A stretch of DNA of 64,000 nt, taken from positions 1 to 64,000 of the forward strand of contig MU266481.1 of the NCBI GenBank assembly GCA_021014945.1. The letters are read 5' to 3'. This DNA comes from Leucogyrophana mollusca. Taxonomy: Eukaryota; Basidiomycota; Agaricomycetes; Boletales. Shown here piece after piece: positions 11,700 to 23,949 of this stretch. Under the pieces are notes generated by a model, which saw only the letters and a list, made by a program, of their open reading frames with translations, was not told the DNA's origin and ran no database searches. A program made the position numbers and the translations under genes. The first letter of the stretch is position 1. Each line of letters opens with the position of its first letter.

Positions 11700-13842
11700 A
11701 TGACATACACATCTGCTTTACTTTGCTGCATCGCGGTTGCATGTATTGGATATTGGGTATGCGCTCGTTCGACCTTGCGTAGGAATCATTTGCCTCTTCC
11801 GCCAGGCCCTCCTGGGCATTGGCTCTTTGGAAACACCCTCCCGAAGTCATAGTAAGCTTTACACTATCATCTGCCCGACGGTCGTTTCAAGACTATCCCT
11901 AATACTTCAGTGCCCATCGTCAGTTTGCCGAGTGGACCAGCGAGTATGGGCCCGTGTTTTCCTTGCGGCAAGGATCGAGGATTTATGTCATCATCGGGCG
12001 GTATCAGGTACTATTGCTTCGTCATTTTGGCTGGGTATGTGGTTTAGTGGACATTATTCTAGGCAGCAATGGACATCATGGAGAAAGAAGGTGGGGTACT
12101 TGTCGATCGCCCCCTGAACATAGCTGCAGGGGAAACATACTCCGGCGGCATGCGCATGCTTCTGGTTAGGGCTGGCGAAACATTCAAGAAACTGCGCAGG
12201 TGAGGTCGTTATATAGATATCACGGAACTGTAGGGTGGGACTGAGGGCTAAGGGCTCGGTGGCTCACAGGGCTCTGCATGCGCAGCTGCAGTCCAAAATG
12301 GCGGAGACCTACGAGCCTATTCAGACGCGCAGCGCAATAGACGTCATTCTCGATATCCTCGATGACCCAAAGCAGCATCAGATGCATGTCAAACGGTAAT
12401 GGTCTACTTCTCATGTTACACGGGCAGACTCCAACGTCATACCATTCCAGATATTCCGCGTCCGTGATCATGTCCATCACCTACGGCAAAACCACACCCA
12501 CAACGTATGCTGATCCCGAGGTTATCAAGATTGGGAGCTACCAGCGCCGATTGGGAACCATGCTCCGGCCTGGATCGTACCTCGTGGACACATTTCCAAT
12601 ACTCCGTTTCGTTCCGGGCTACTTGAGCCAGCTGAAGAGGTGGCACCAAGAAGAACTCGCTTTTTACAAGGGGCAGGTGGATGTGGTTCGCGAGCACATG
12701 GTGATCCATATCCTTTCCTCCATTCCAAGCGGATGTTAACGCAAATGGACAGGCCAGTGACAAAGCTCGCCCCTCTTTCGCGCGCTATCTTCTCGAAAAA
12801 CAAATCGATTATGAATTGAACGACAATGAGCTGGCTTATCTTGCGGGCTCTATGTTTGCCGCTGGTTCTGATACGGTTCGTGGTCTCACTACAGCCTCAG
12901 GTTGCCTTGAATTTTCGAATTTGTAGACTGCGTCTGCGATCACCATCATGATTATGGCTGCAGCGTGCTTCCCTGAGACGCAGATCAAGGTCCAGGAAGA
13001 GCTCGACCTTGTAGTTGGTCGTGATCGAGGTATGCGAAACCGCATCGAGCCCCAGACCCGCTGAGACGTGTAATGTGTAGCACCAACATTTGGCGATCAA
13101 GAACTCCTCCCGCAAGTCCAAGCATTCATGCTTGAGTCATTTCGCTGGAGACCTGTCAGTATCGGAGGTGCGCTTCCTCGCCACAATGATGTTATAATTT
13201 GTCCCACTGACCTCCTCTCATCTCACAAAGGTTTCGCACACAGAGCGACCTCCGATCTGACGTGGAATGGATATATAATACCATCTGGGGCCACCGTGAT
13301 TGGGAACCACTGGTGTGTTTAATCTTCCACGTGCCTTGGACGTCTCACAAGAGCCATTGTGCAGGGCTATAGCAAACGATCCGGATGTATATCCGAACCC
13401 GGAGCGATTCGATCCGCAACGCTGGCTGGATAACGACGGGAAAATCAGAGATGACATCAAGTTTTTCACATATGGATTCGGGCGGAGGTGATCCTGCTGC
13501 CTTCTCAGCTTCTTCCCCTTTTTCTAATGTATAATCATACGACAGAACATGCCCGGGGAAGCACGTTGCCAACAGGTTCGTCTCGCGGATCTCCTATCCA
13601 CTCACTCTTATCCCCGATCCATGCCCAGATCTGTGTTCATTAACACTGCCCTGATCCTGTGGGCGTTCCGAATCACCGAAGATCCCTCTCAACCTATTGA
13701 CACCATGGCCTTCTCCGACACTGCAAACATGCACGCTGCACCATTTAGTGTACAGTTTGAGCCCAGGCTGCCTGTAGAGAGGATCAGAGATATTTTGGAG
13801 GCGTCGGTGGCACTTGGCTCAAGCGACACTGATTTCTTCTAA
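11700..13842 (+). CDS. Cytochrome P450 monooxygenase
   Basis: Membrane-anchored haem-thiolate monooxygenase, 507 aa in twelve exons: 11700-11851, 11911-12007, 12063-12199, 12270-12395, 12451-12700, 12753-12875, 12927-13029, 13081-13167, 13231-13312, 13365-13487, 13546-13575 and 13629-13842. An N-terminal membrane anchor (MTYTSALLCCIAVACIGYWV) is followed by the proline hinge LPLPPGPPGHWLFGN. The I-helix oxygen-binding motif is AGSDTT, the K-helix ExxR is ESFRWRP, the PERF-type motif is NPERFDPQRW, and the haem loop is FGRRTCPGKH with the ligand cysteine. All signature residues are present, so it should be active. It resembles the large basidiomycete groups annotated near O-methylsterigmatocystin oxidoreductase. 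Substrate unknown. It faces a methyltransferase tail to tail. Confidence 0.92.
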
Positions 13843-14014
13843 GTAGCCCTTGATGTAGGTTTAGTACGTCTTCGAAATCATCGCCGGAAAACGTTCAATG
13901 GTGTTGGCCCTTATGCTCCAAACTACGAACGTACTCAAGGGTAAAGTCTTCCGAGAGCCTTTTATCTCTAATTCGTCGTTGGTGACGCATGTACTGACAT
14001 TTGGACATTCGAGC

Positions 14015-15187
14015 CTAGCTGATAATTACGCTCCACCACATCATCCCTGACCCATTCGCTCCTGCATCGCTTCCCGCAGGATGTACCTTCAACTCAGCTT
14101 GTACCTCTACGCGCCCTTTCCATCCCAGCTCAGCGAACACTCGCTCCCAAAGACGGGTCCAGGACGCAGGGGAGTGCCCGTATCGAACTCTATCCGAATC
14201 GCCGGATTGTTAATTGAATAGAATATGCAGAGCAGGGCATCACGAACCTCTTCATCTTATCATTGATCATACCCTCTTGCGCCAGCCCCGAATGCCGTCC
14301 GAATATCACCTTTTCGACTTCTCCATGTAGATCGAGCAGACCCGCAAGGCGTAACGCTATCGCGTACTGTGTCGACTCGTCAAAAAGGTGGAATAACGCG
14401 CCAGCATAGACATGCGTGACGCGGTGATGGAGCTGAGCTAAGGATGTCACCTCCGGGAGCGGGGTTGGGGCATCCGAAGATATCCCCGAGTCGAGCGGGA
14501 CGTCAAATATGTCTCCTGCAAAGAACCTAATCCCACAACTACTGTTGTCATTATCACGATACAATTCGTATCCCAGGTCGATGTAGTCCCGGCGCAGGTC
14601 GGTACCGAGGACATTCTGTGCGGGGTAACCGTCTGCAACCAGTTTGCGGACGTCGGTGCCCACTGGGTATTATATCCGCAGCAGGTAAATGTAAGGGGGG
14701 CGAGCACACGAACTAAAGTGGCTCATCACGCACTGCAGCACCCTACATCGACGGACACCGTTTTCCCATGAATCCCAGATTCCAAGACGCGCTGGTACAC
14801 GACATTCTCGCTCATGAAGAGTGAGACGAAGTGGAAGAAACGAATGCACGGATATGGGTAGTGCTCGCTTCACTCCTTCGTCAGTTTCGTCACATCACTG
14901 ACACTTTTAGACAAGGTAAACGTACTAGGATCTATGAGTAAAGATCGAGCCATGGTCGACATTGTCTGTCAGTGTGGTACGCAGACATATGCCACCGACG
15001 GAACTCCAGGCTTCCGGGGCACGTACCGTTCCTGCACGTCAAGAAGTCTCCTCCTTAGCTCGTTATCATCTTCGCACACTGAAGTGTGGAGGAAGTCTCG
15101 CTGGGCAGGTGTGAGTTCGAGCAAGGACACGTCGAGGGATGGTACAAGGGACGAAGAGGGCCGGAGTTCGCGGGTTATCGCGGCCAT
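14015..15187 (-). CDS. SAM-dependent methyltransferase
   Basis: Class I S-adenosylmethionine methyltransferase of a fungal family found with meroterpenoid and other secondary-metabolite genes. Four exons on the minus strand give 294 aa: 15187-15027, 14867-14734, 14662-14248 and 14189-14015. I chose ATG 15187 (MAAITREL); an in-frame ATG also exists at 15223. The N-terminal helix region is LTPAQRDFLHTSV, then HYPYPCIRFFHF. SAM motif I spans an exon join: VSVDVGCC followed by MGTDVRKLVADG. Then come LGTDLRRDYIDLG and FFAGDIFDVPL. The C-terminus has HSPASWTRLWERVFAELGW. The methyl acceptor is unknown. Only about 170 bp separate its stop from the P450 stop, so their transcripts may overlap at the 3' ends. 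Confidence 0.85.
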
Positions 15188-16272
15188 GGCACTGGGAGTA
15201 GGGGACAGTGGATATAGGTGCAACAGTCAGAGTGCTGATAAGTTAGAGAAGGTGGGTGCTGTTGTGATAGGCCCACTCCGCACGCTCAGGCTATTCATAG
15301 ACACAGGCCAGGAAATAAAATGATAAAGAAAGGGACAGTGATGTACCATATTAACTGACTCGACAACAAAAACGAGAAATACACAACGACCTGGAGTGAT
15401 GGCTGGACACGTTGGCCCCTGTTAATCAGCCTTGATCTTGCAAATTACCCTCACCTCAGCCAGCGACCTCCTGAGTCCGCCACACATCACGTACGCGAGC
15501 ATGTGTCCATACGAATGGAGGTGCTCTCCGAGAATTCAGTAGGGCCCATGGAAGCATCATTGGAAGCATGAAACACCCAAGTCATGAACGTAGGCACCCG
15601 GTTCAACCACAGGAGGACCAACATAACTCCGGTGACAGCAAAGTCCCCATAATACATTTCCAGTACTTGGCGGTTGCACTTTGGGCGGTGCCTTTCAGCA
15701 ATTGCAACAGAAAGATATTCGTTTGAGGTCGTCAAGGAACAATTCGATTCCTTGTGCGTGTGAACGAGTCCCTGTGGAAAAATCTGCACAGCAGTGACCC
15801 TCAGCGCTTCTTACTGACAATCGCTGGCGATGCCACACACTCAAAAGCCTGGGGCTTGTATGTAAGATGGGCTGGGCGCAGCAACGCTGTAAAGGGAATG
15901 TCAAGCTCACCAGGTAGTTTACAGCTGGAAATAACATATAACCACCGCTGCTGTGGATTTTCGGGATCGGCACTCAGTTTGGGACTAGAGGGACAGCAGC
16001 TAGGCGCCAATACCTTGTGGATTCTGAGTGTCTTCTAAACCAACAACTTCGATTCACTAGCTGCACAGGAAAATCCCTCCTCTTCGAGCAGTACCTTGAC
16101 GCGCTCAACGTGTGGCGTTCACAGGACCCGCCGAAGGACAACAATCACCTTATCGTTTATGGCATATCATTGACCTATTTAAGGGAGGGTACAGGCGACA
16201 AAACGGCGCTGGCCATCATATAAATGATGGCTGAGGCTGCCAAGGGACCCACAATTTCAAGTACCCTCCAAT
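15188..16272. other. Intergenic, about 1.1 kb
   Basis: No conserved coding block on either strand. The minus-strand frames between 15487 and 15973 contain hydrophobic words but no family signature and no supported splice structure. The right end presumably carries the promoter of the membrane protein at 16273; a ctatttaagg (16173-16182) could act as a TATA-like element. Confidence 0.45.
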
Positions 16273-17652
16273 ATGTCTCCAAGAGATTTGCTACTGAACA
16301 AATCTTCATTCAATCTCGATGCTTCAGGCATCGCTGGTTTCTTCGGAGGCAGCGAGGCGATCTCAGCAATGACGACCGTGCATTTATACCGTGGCAGGAG
16401 GTGGTGGGGATGGTATAACTCACCCGGGAGCTATACTGTGGCGAAGCACTTTGGACAGCTTGCCAGTTCGCGTCTTTGGGACGCACTCTTCCCGGGACCC
16501 AACGTGGAGCCCGCCGCGATGTTCGAATTGGACGGCAAACCTGGCCCGAAGTACATTGCTTCGCAATCTGGGACCGTTATCAAGCGCACACCGTACCTGG
16601 CGTACTTGTTGATGGAGAGGTGCAAAGAGCTGAAAAAAGAGAAGGTGGGAGGACCACGGAATAGGGCTACACGCCCCGAGAGGGTGACAATCATCGAACT
16701 AGGAGACCTGTCATGCGACAAATCAATGCCTGTCATGAGCGCTTCCGCGACGCTGCTTGCCTGCGTACCAACTGCAGTGAGCGCGTCGACCTGCGCGGCC
16801 TCCGCTATTTGGGGTGACTGGTACACTGCTAGTATGATTCTGCTCGGAATCGTGTCGAACGGACTGGCCTGCCTAGTCATCGGTTCCGGAACACTCTCTG
16901 TGGACACTTTCACGGACCAGACAGCACGCCGCCGGCAAGGAGACGGAATATTGTTAGGGGACGAGATAGTCATTTTGAAAGGAAGGGAGGAAGCCGTCAA
17001 CGCGATCACAAAGGGGAAGTTCGTTTTGGACATGGAAAGGCGCGGGCGAGACGAAAGACGCGCCACACAGGGCGAAGATCAAGAGAAAGGCGCCGACGAA
17101 GAAGATAAGGAGCGTCCCGAATACCGGAAAATCGGGTGCTGCTCGTTGCTCCTCACCTTGCAATTACTTTTCCAGCTCCTCCTTATTCCACAAGGCACCC
17201 TCTTTGGACAAATCATGTTCTTGTCATCGCTTGCGGTTTCGTGGGCATATAACTCATTCCTCGCATCCCTGGAGAAAGAGAAGATACAGGCAGACATCCT
17301 CTGTGACGTTTTGAACAGGCCACCCATGAAGCGATACGAACTGGGGACGAGAACAATGATGGCAGTCTTTGTCGTGCTCGTCCTTGCGCCCTCGAACCCG
17401 TCGAAACTACTCGACGAACTGTTGCCAAATGACATTGAGGTGTGGAGGATTTGGAAGGGGATGGTGCTGGAGAGGATGCAGAAGGAGGACTCGGAGAAGC
17501 TCCAGTTTGACGAGGCCCATTGGCCCGAGGCAGCAATGAATCTCAGCGAGGGGGATAAGGAACTTTTGGCGGCCTTGTTATCGGATGCAAAGGCTGCATG
17601 GGTTGGGTACGCGTCGTACTCTCCTATCTCCAGGAGCGATGATGAACAGTAG
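16273..17652 (+). CDS. Multi-helix membrane protein, basidiomycete hypothetical
   Basis: Single-exon open frame of 459 aa ending at 17652. The soluble N-terminal part includes GFFGGSEAISAMTTVHLY and WWGWYNSPGSYTVAKHFGQ. Hydrophobic segments lie at about residues 155-180, 185-210, 290-335 and 355-370, including CCSLLLTLQLLFQLLLIPQG. A highly charged loop (about 250-285, rich in Arg, Glu and Asp) separates the second and third segments. The C-terminal tail is hydrophilic and ends SRSDDEQ. I do not recognise a named domain; similar proteins occur as expanded hypothetical families in Agaricomycetes. The start is the first in-frame ATG; an upstream exon cannot be ruled out. Likely a membrane protein of unknown role. 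Confidence 0.65.
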   Translation: MSPRDLLLNKSSFNLDASGIAGFFGGSEAISAMTTVHLYRGRRWWGWYNSPGSYTVAKHFGQLASSRLWDALFPGPNVEPAAMFELDGKPGPKYIASQSGTVIKRTPYLAYLLMERCKELKKEKVGGPRNRATRPERVTIIELGDLSCDKSMPVMSASATLLACVPTAVSASTCAASAIWGDWYTASMILLGIVSNGLACLVIGSGTLSVDTFTDQTARRRQGDGILLGDEIVILKGREEAVNAITKGKFVLDMERRGRDERRATQGEDQEKGADEEDKERPEYRKIGCCSLLLTLQLLFQLLLIPQGTLFGQIMFLSSLAVSWAYNSFLASLEKEKIQADILCDVLNRPPMKRYELGTRTMMAVFVVLVLAPSNPSKLLDELLPNDIEVWRIWKGMVLERMQKEDSEKLQFDEAHWPEAAMNLSEGDKELLAALLSDAKAAWVGYASYSPISRSDDEQ

Positions 17653-17809
17653 CTGTCCGCGTATATCGTGAGGGAGGGATCGATCTTGATACTCTATGGC
17701 TCGGGATATGGGAGTGTATACTCGGCTAACTAGCACTGTGCGTCCGGAACAGCTCGGAGTGAATAGAAAGAAATTAACTCTGCCATGACTTATTGAGGTA
17801 TTAGCACTT

Positions 17810-18725
17810 GGTTCAATGCCAGCCTTGCTCTTTCTTACCTCCTCTAGCTCTTTCTCGGCAATTTCGTCTAATGGCTTCCGAAAATGTATCGTGACGGAAC
17901 CTTCGGCGCGTCGTACGTCCTCTGGGTTTCCCAGAGCGGAGGCCAGGAGCTCCATGTACGGAATGAGGTCACCCAAGCACATAGTGCCAGAGAAAAATGA
18001 GGCCAAAGGATGGGAGGATATGCTGAGTACATGCTCACGGTAGGGCCCGATAGAACTGAGTGGACCTCTACCTTGTGCATGATGATTGGTGGCGGCTGTA
18101 GAAGCAACGTGCCTAAATTTGGAGCACCTCTACGAAACAGGTGGTCTATCTCGATAGTGAACGGCCTCGGGGAAGAAGGGATTTGTATTCATACCGGGTT
18201 CAGACGAACTGGCAAAGTATCCTGTTAGTAGTAGTACTTGAAAGCTTGAACATGAGCGAATACTAGTAATCCGTGTAGATTTAATGCCGCAGGAGAGAAC
18301 AGCCATGTTGCCCTCCACGTACGTCTCTGATACGACTTTTACCGGTCAACCATGATCCCGGACATCTGCGAACAGCACAGTGACCGTCGCGCCCGAAAGT
18401 ATGATCCTAACACAGGGAGATCTCGGAAACGGGAAGCCATGAACACTGTGACGGGTAAGAGCCTGCTGGAAGACACTTGTAAGCCTGTGGGGTGACATTG
18501 TTTGCACTCGTCGCAGCGTCGACATCCGGAATAATAAGGACCACAGGACGTCCAGGACTGCTCGATTGTACGAGTACCTGAGGACCGTGGTTCAATGATT
18601 CTGGAGAGACCAGAGGATGTGACAGTGGTCACACTGATGTGTAAGGTGTGACGATACGTGACAGGGTGCGAAATTGGTTCCACAGCGGCAGCCTGGGCAA
18701 CACTCACCGCCTCCAACACCTCCTA
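17810..18725 (-). CDS. Unresolved minus-strand locus, possibly F-box/LRR-like
   Basis: Several minus-strand pieces look coding and have plausible splice sites between them, but I could not join them into one frame. Clearest pieces are PFTIEIDHLFRRGAPNLGTL (around 18160-18095), MHKVEVHSVLSGP (around 18085-18045) and MCLGDLIPYMELLASALG with TIHFRKPLDEIAEKELEE (17990-17815). Further upstream a stretch reads VLWSLLFRMSTLRRVQTM. The hydrophobic-residue spacing recalls the leucine-rich repeats of Agaricomycete F-box proteins, but no F-box itself is seen. It may be a real multi-exon gene or a decaying copy. Boundaries are approximate and the function is a guess. Confidence 0.3.
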
Positions 18726-18853
18726 CGCAGTCCCTTTACCTCGTCCCCTCATCTCGCTTCAAACGGTCAGTTTTATTTCTAAAAAATATTTTTGAGCGGG
18801 AACAAAGTTACTGACTGTCCTGTTATGCACCAGAGCCTCCTTGTAACGCCATC

Positions 18854-19510
18854 ATGTTCGTTTGCTCTCAGACGGCCAATATCGAAGCGCAGCACTCATA
18901 TTTTGCCCCAGGTCTGAACCTTACGACCCATATCTTCCCCGCAATGGTTCCTCGTCGAACCCTTCAGGCCCTTCAAGTCAGCAGGGCGGGAACCCCAAAA
19001 CGGCGGCTATTCAAGCACAAATTGATGATACTGTTGGGATAATGAGGGAGAACATAACGAAGGTGGCAGAGAGAGGGGAGAGACTGGATTCTCTCCAAGA
19101 CAAGACCGGTATGTAGCGGCTTTCTGGAGCAATATATGCTCTTTGTTCGGTAGCACCTTAACACCCGGCTTCGACCAGATAACCTTGCCGTGTCAGCACA
19201 GGGTTTCCGTCGCGGTGCAAACCGAGTACGAAAGGTATGTCCTTCTTTTGTGTACAAACTACTATTTACTGACGGGTTGTGCAATAGAATATGTGGTAAG
19301 TACCCGAAGCATAACCTTGACTTTGGCCTTTGTTAACTTGGATTCGTGTGAATTAGGTGGAAAGATATGAAGGTAAGCACCGGCATTTATCGCAAGTTTT
19401 TTTGTACACTAAACGTCGGCTCTCCTCAGATGCGCCTCATTATCGGTATTGCGGTCGCTATCATCATCACTATCATCGTCGTCAGCATTGTGAAAGCGAC
19501 CAACAAGTGA
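18854..19510 (+). CDS. R-SNARE, synaptobrevin/VAMP (Snc1-like)
   Basis: Vesicle SNARE for fusion of secretory and endocytic vesicles with the plasma membrane. Six exons total 120 codons (119 aa plus stop): AT at 18854-18855, then 18912-19108, 19179-19234, 19288-19295, 19357-19372 and 19430-19510. The start codon is split: AT is followed by intron gttcgt...ccccag and then G, giving [13 protein letters not shown]. No unsplit in-frame ATG exists upstream. The SNARE helix runs [16 protein letters not shown] to NRVRKNMWWKDMK, with the zero-layer arginine in [12 protein letters not shown]-terminal anchor follows ([20 protein letters not shown]) with KATNK at the end. Exons of only 8 nt and 16 nt encode NMW and WKDMK. 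The family assignment is secure. Confidence 0.93.
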
Positions 19511-19971
19511 CCACTTGCTACCCGCATCGCGCCTTCACCTACCTCGCATATCCGACGTCTTTGCGTACCTGTGATGTGTTGTATCTATGCACCGTATTAT
19601 TAATCCTTCCGCTCTTCGTGTGCCTACTGTCGAGCCACATTGGTTCACCGAGTATACACTGGACTTCGATACATAGTAGTTTTCTTTTGTCCTTGTTGTG
19701 TTTCCTCGGATAGTATACAAATAGCTTTTCTTCTGTACCTTGGGGAAGCGGAGCGGGTGAGGTGTAAGGTACCATATTCCCACGCCACTTTTAAAAGTTG
19801 GACAGCCTTGTGGAAATGTTGGTAAGAGAGCAAGGTGCGGCTCTGAACCTATCCGCTGGTATTCCCGCTATCGTCTGCTACTTGGATTTCTTGCAATCGG
19901 TGTTCACTACAGAGGCCACAGTGCCCGCGCCCTTCCTTTGCTCTACTTTAAGTTCTCTTGTACATGCTGCT
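19511..19971. other. Intergenic between SNARE and kinase
   Basis: About 460 bp with pyrimidine-rich tracts and no conserved coding block. An open frame from 19798 runs into the kinase frame, but the region before ATG 19972 has no family-like sequence, so I treat it as 5' UTR. Confidence 0.5.
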
Positions 19972-22900
19972 ATGTCTGCTGCACACGGACACAAACATAC
20001 GGGTTCCGTGACCCAGAACCACAAAGCTCAACTTGCTAATGCCTATAATGAACTGGGGAAGGAACTGGCTTCTCATAAAGTCAGGGTAGTCGGAAACTAC
20101 ACCCTTGGAAAGGTTATCGGAGAAGGTCAGCACTTTCCTTTCTCCATGGTGCCAACCCGCCTTGATAAGATGCACAACCCCCAGGAGCGTACGGGAAGGT
20201 ACGCATGGGAACCCATAGGTTGACCTCTACTCGGGTCGCTATAAAGCAAATACCAAAGGCCATGTCCGCCTCGTTGACTCGCGAGATACACCACCACCGC
20301 CAACTCCACCATCCCCATGTTACTCAGATGTATGAAGTCATCGCAACTGAATCTTCGATTTGGATCGTTACCGAACTATGCTGCGGGGGAGAGCTATTCG
20401 ATTACCTTGCGGAGAAGGGGCGCCTGACAGAGGAAGAGACCAAGATTATCTTCGGTCAGCTGTGCCTTGCTGTCGCTTATCTCCACGAGAAGGGAATCGT
20501 ACACCGAGACCTGAAGCTCGAGAACGTCCTGCTGGACGAGAGGTGCCGCGTGAAACTGGGGGATTTCGGATTCACGAGGGAGTACGAACGTGGTGTCTAC
20601 ATGGAGACTTTTTGTGGAACTACCGGATATGCATCTCCAGAAATGTTGCAAGGCAAGAGGTATCTGGGTCCTGGTATGTATTTGCTACGACCGAGTCTGC
20701 GCTATCAGTGCTGATTGCCCTTCCCTCCAGAGGTCGACGTCTGGTCCATGGGCGTCATTTTGTACTGCCTTTTGACGGGTACTCTTCCCTTCGATGACGA
20801 TGACGAAGCTATCATGCGAGAAAAAGTCATTAAAGGCGAATACGAAGACCCAGAATGGCTTTCCACAGGTATTTTCTCGTTAAATATCTATGCTCTAGAG
20901 TCTCATAGTATTATTAGATGCTCGCGATCTCATTAGAAACATCCTCGAAATTGATACTACGAAACGCTTCACGATCCCTCAAATTCTCTCCTCGGCTTGG
21001 TTTTCTCCCCATTCGAGTTCCCAGGAGCCCTCGTCAAACAATATGCCCATTGATTCTCTTGAATGTCCACCTTCCCCAACACCCGCGCGCACCCCTTCTC
21101 CTCTCCCTACGAAACCTGCAGTGAACACTCGTGCTCAGAGGTGCGCCGAGCCATCTGCGTCATCGGCAACATCCGCGACATCAGAATCTACTTTCCTTTC
21201 TGCCTCTTCTGATTTATGTCCATCCGCCCCAACTACCCCTGATGACAGTGTTACCCATGATCCTTTTGACACAGTCAAGGATAACGGGGTTCATATTCAC
21301 AATAGCCCCAGCCAAAGCACGATAACAAGGATTGAGCGTACAGATCGGGACGTTCGTCGGTCGAGGCATTTGTCGAAAGACAGTACACTGTGGCAGCCTG
21401 AAACTGTTCTAGAAGAAGACGACACGCTAGGTGCTAAGGAAGAAATTGAGCCCTCCAGCTCGGACCTTGCAACTTCCACTTCGCACGTTACCCAGGTCTC
21501 CAAGGCTCCACCATATCCCACTCGTACCCCCGCCCGTACCAAGCGACGATCCGTTTCATCCACACTATCCGATTCCGCTTCCCCTACGCTGGAAAAACCG
21601 CTGACTCCCCTCCCACCACAAGACTTTGCGTCATTGCTCAGCACACCTGCACCCATGATATTCTCCACGCCTGCCGAGCGCGAGCTACTCAATACTTTGA
21701 GTATACTTGGACTTGACACTGGCCAAATTGTTCATTCGGTCCTTAGTGACGCGTGCGATGCTGCTGGAGCACTGTGGTGGATGTTAAGGCGCAAAACAGA
21801 CAAAAAGATAATTACAGAAGAGCCTGCACCGACTCTCGATTCTAAGGAGGTGCCGGATCGGGGAGAAGGAAAGAAGAAGGAAGAACGTACGTCAAGCTCG
21901 AAGCGTCGGACAAAACGAGGGGTATCTGTACAAACCGACGAAACTCCCGTTCTACACCTGGCAAGGTCTACTCCCGAGTTTGCGGTAGTCCCGCCCACGC
22001 CGACTGCTTCGACCACTACCCGCCCAACCACACCCCCAAGAGCGAAGTCGCCCTATTTATCACCTTCCCCTACCACTGTAGAGTCTTCAGGGAAGTCTCA
22101 TCCGTCAACGCCAAGCGGCAGTTTCAAGGATAAAGACCCTGCTAAAGGACGACGAGACGGGAAAGCGAGGTCTGGCAGTGTCAGCATCATGCAGCGCGCA
22201 ACGACCGCTTTGGAGGCTGCTGGGTTAGTGAGGAAGAAATCAAATGAAGGGGTTCGAGAGGAAAGGGAGCGCGAGAGGGAGCGCGAGAAGGGGCGGGAGC
22301 GTGAACGATCCAGGGAAAACGAGAAGAAGGTCTCTGGCGGCGATGATCCCAGAAGTTCACACGGCAGTAGCTCGTCCAAGTTGACGAAGTCTCCTCCGCT
22401 GAAGGCTAAAGAACCTGCGGCTCCAACCACGCCGCCCCCAAGTACCGATCTACATCATCCTCGACCGCTCGTAGGATCGCCATGGGTGGTCACCGGTAGG
22501 ACTTCTCCGCCTCAGTCCTATGCTCCTACTCCAGCCAATTCTCCTGGCGACACGTTGACGTCGCTGCCCAACTTTTCGGATGATGGGCACAGGGTGGTAG
22601 CGCCGCACCGCAATCGGGCCAGTTTGCTCTCCGCTTTCAGGCTTTGGTTTAATGAGGATAGGAAGGGCAAACGGAAAGAAAACAATCAGCCTTTAAACCA
22701 GGGGAGTGGTCGTGGGCTTTCGTATAGTCGGTCTCTCGCTACGCCTTCTTCCAATATGTCCCCAGTAGGCCAGGGCACCGTGAAAAGACGGACGAGTGGA
22801 AGAGGTAGAGGCCGCCGGGTTAAGAGGCACTCAGCTTCGTCTCGTCGGTCGAGCAGCGTAAATTCTATGAGGTCTTCTGGTAATTCTGGCCAGGTTTTGG

Positions 22901-23949
22901 TTCTGGAACCGCCCCACATCATGGACCAAATTCCCAGTGGACGGTCATACGGAGCTCAAACGCCGACTTCAGAACGCGGGGACTATCCTTCGAGGCCATC
23001 GTCTGTGCATAGCTTCAACATCGGAGGAAAGCATCGCAAGTCGCCATCCAACGGGTCCAACGGGTCAGCCCACTACCGCACTTCCTCTCCCTTACCAAAA
23101 CACCACCGGAGGGCCGGTTCGTCCTCTTCGACCCGCGTTATTCGCCAGCTGCAGACCACGCCGGGGCGACCAGCACACAACAGAACCAATTCTGCCGCGT
23201 CATCTGTACACTCGCTAGCGTCTTCGCGACCGACATCGTTCTATGAGGCTTCAGAGGGAGAGGGTACTCGGACCGGATCGCCTTTCAAATCTTATCCTTC
23301 GCGGCGGTCACTCGACGAAACTCCTCGTCGCGGCGCACCGGGTGGGAGTACTACGTTCGTCGCGCAGAAGAGGCTAACACCATTCATGAGTCCTTCTGGC
23401 TATGGAAGCTCAATCGGTCGCACTAGCTGGAAGAAGTCGTGGGGACATGAACCGCCTGGCTGGCAATCCCGCTGGACGCACCTTCCGGTAGAAGTACTAT
23501 CCATTTCACCTGCGCCAGAGGGACCCACTAGCATTCGTGACGTGTTCACTGGGAGACAGAGCCTGAATCTCGGGGACGAGAGCGACTGGGTCGATGAAGA
23601 TGATGATATACCGGAATTCGCTGGTGGACTGGGACAGATGCCTACGTCATCGACGTCAACAAGCTCTTCATACCTTCCATTAGAGTTCCCATTGCCGCTA
23701 TCCCCGCCACCTCGAAGCCATAATTCTCGTAGCTTGAATAAGCCTCGTACGACGAGTCTGGCTCCTGTCGGTAGCGGTGGAAGGCAGAAAGGAGGGCATT
23801 CACCTGCAGGACGATCCTCCCCTGTGCAGACAGAAAATCCGTACGAGCCCGCTGAAGGGAGAGGTGGGAGACGACAGCTTCCCGTTGGACGTTCTGGGCC
23901 AGCTTTCAAACATGCTATACAAGAAGAAGACGAAGGGGAGGAGGAGTAA
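19972..23949 (+). CDS. Ser/Thr protein kinase, Kin4/Ppk1-like
   Basis: CAMK-type kinase related to yeast Kin4/Frk1 and fission yeast Ppk1; Kin4 acts in spindle-position control. Four exons, 1,270 aa: 19972-20125, 20185-20673, 20731-20868 and 20918-23949. The glycine loop LGKVIGEGAYGKVRMGTHRL bridges the first intron. The ATP lysine is in VAIKQIPK, the catalytic loop is HRDLKLENVLL, the Mg site is DFGFTRE, and the activation segment has CGTTGYASPEML. The kinase domain ends near SSAWFSPH. A disordered tail of about 970 aa follows. It contains a conserved-looking block, LGLDTGQIVHSV then AAGALWWMLRRK, an Arg/Glu run (EREREREKGRERERSREN) and an acidic end (EEDEGEEE). The final part includes SWKKSWGHEPPGWQSRWTH. 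All catalytic residues are intact. Confidence 0.88.

Noticed and set aside
16431..17066. 211-codon open frame on the minus strand
   Set aside because: Antisense shadow of the 459-aa membrane protein, without conserved motifs.
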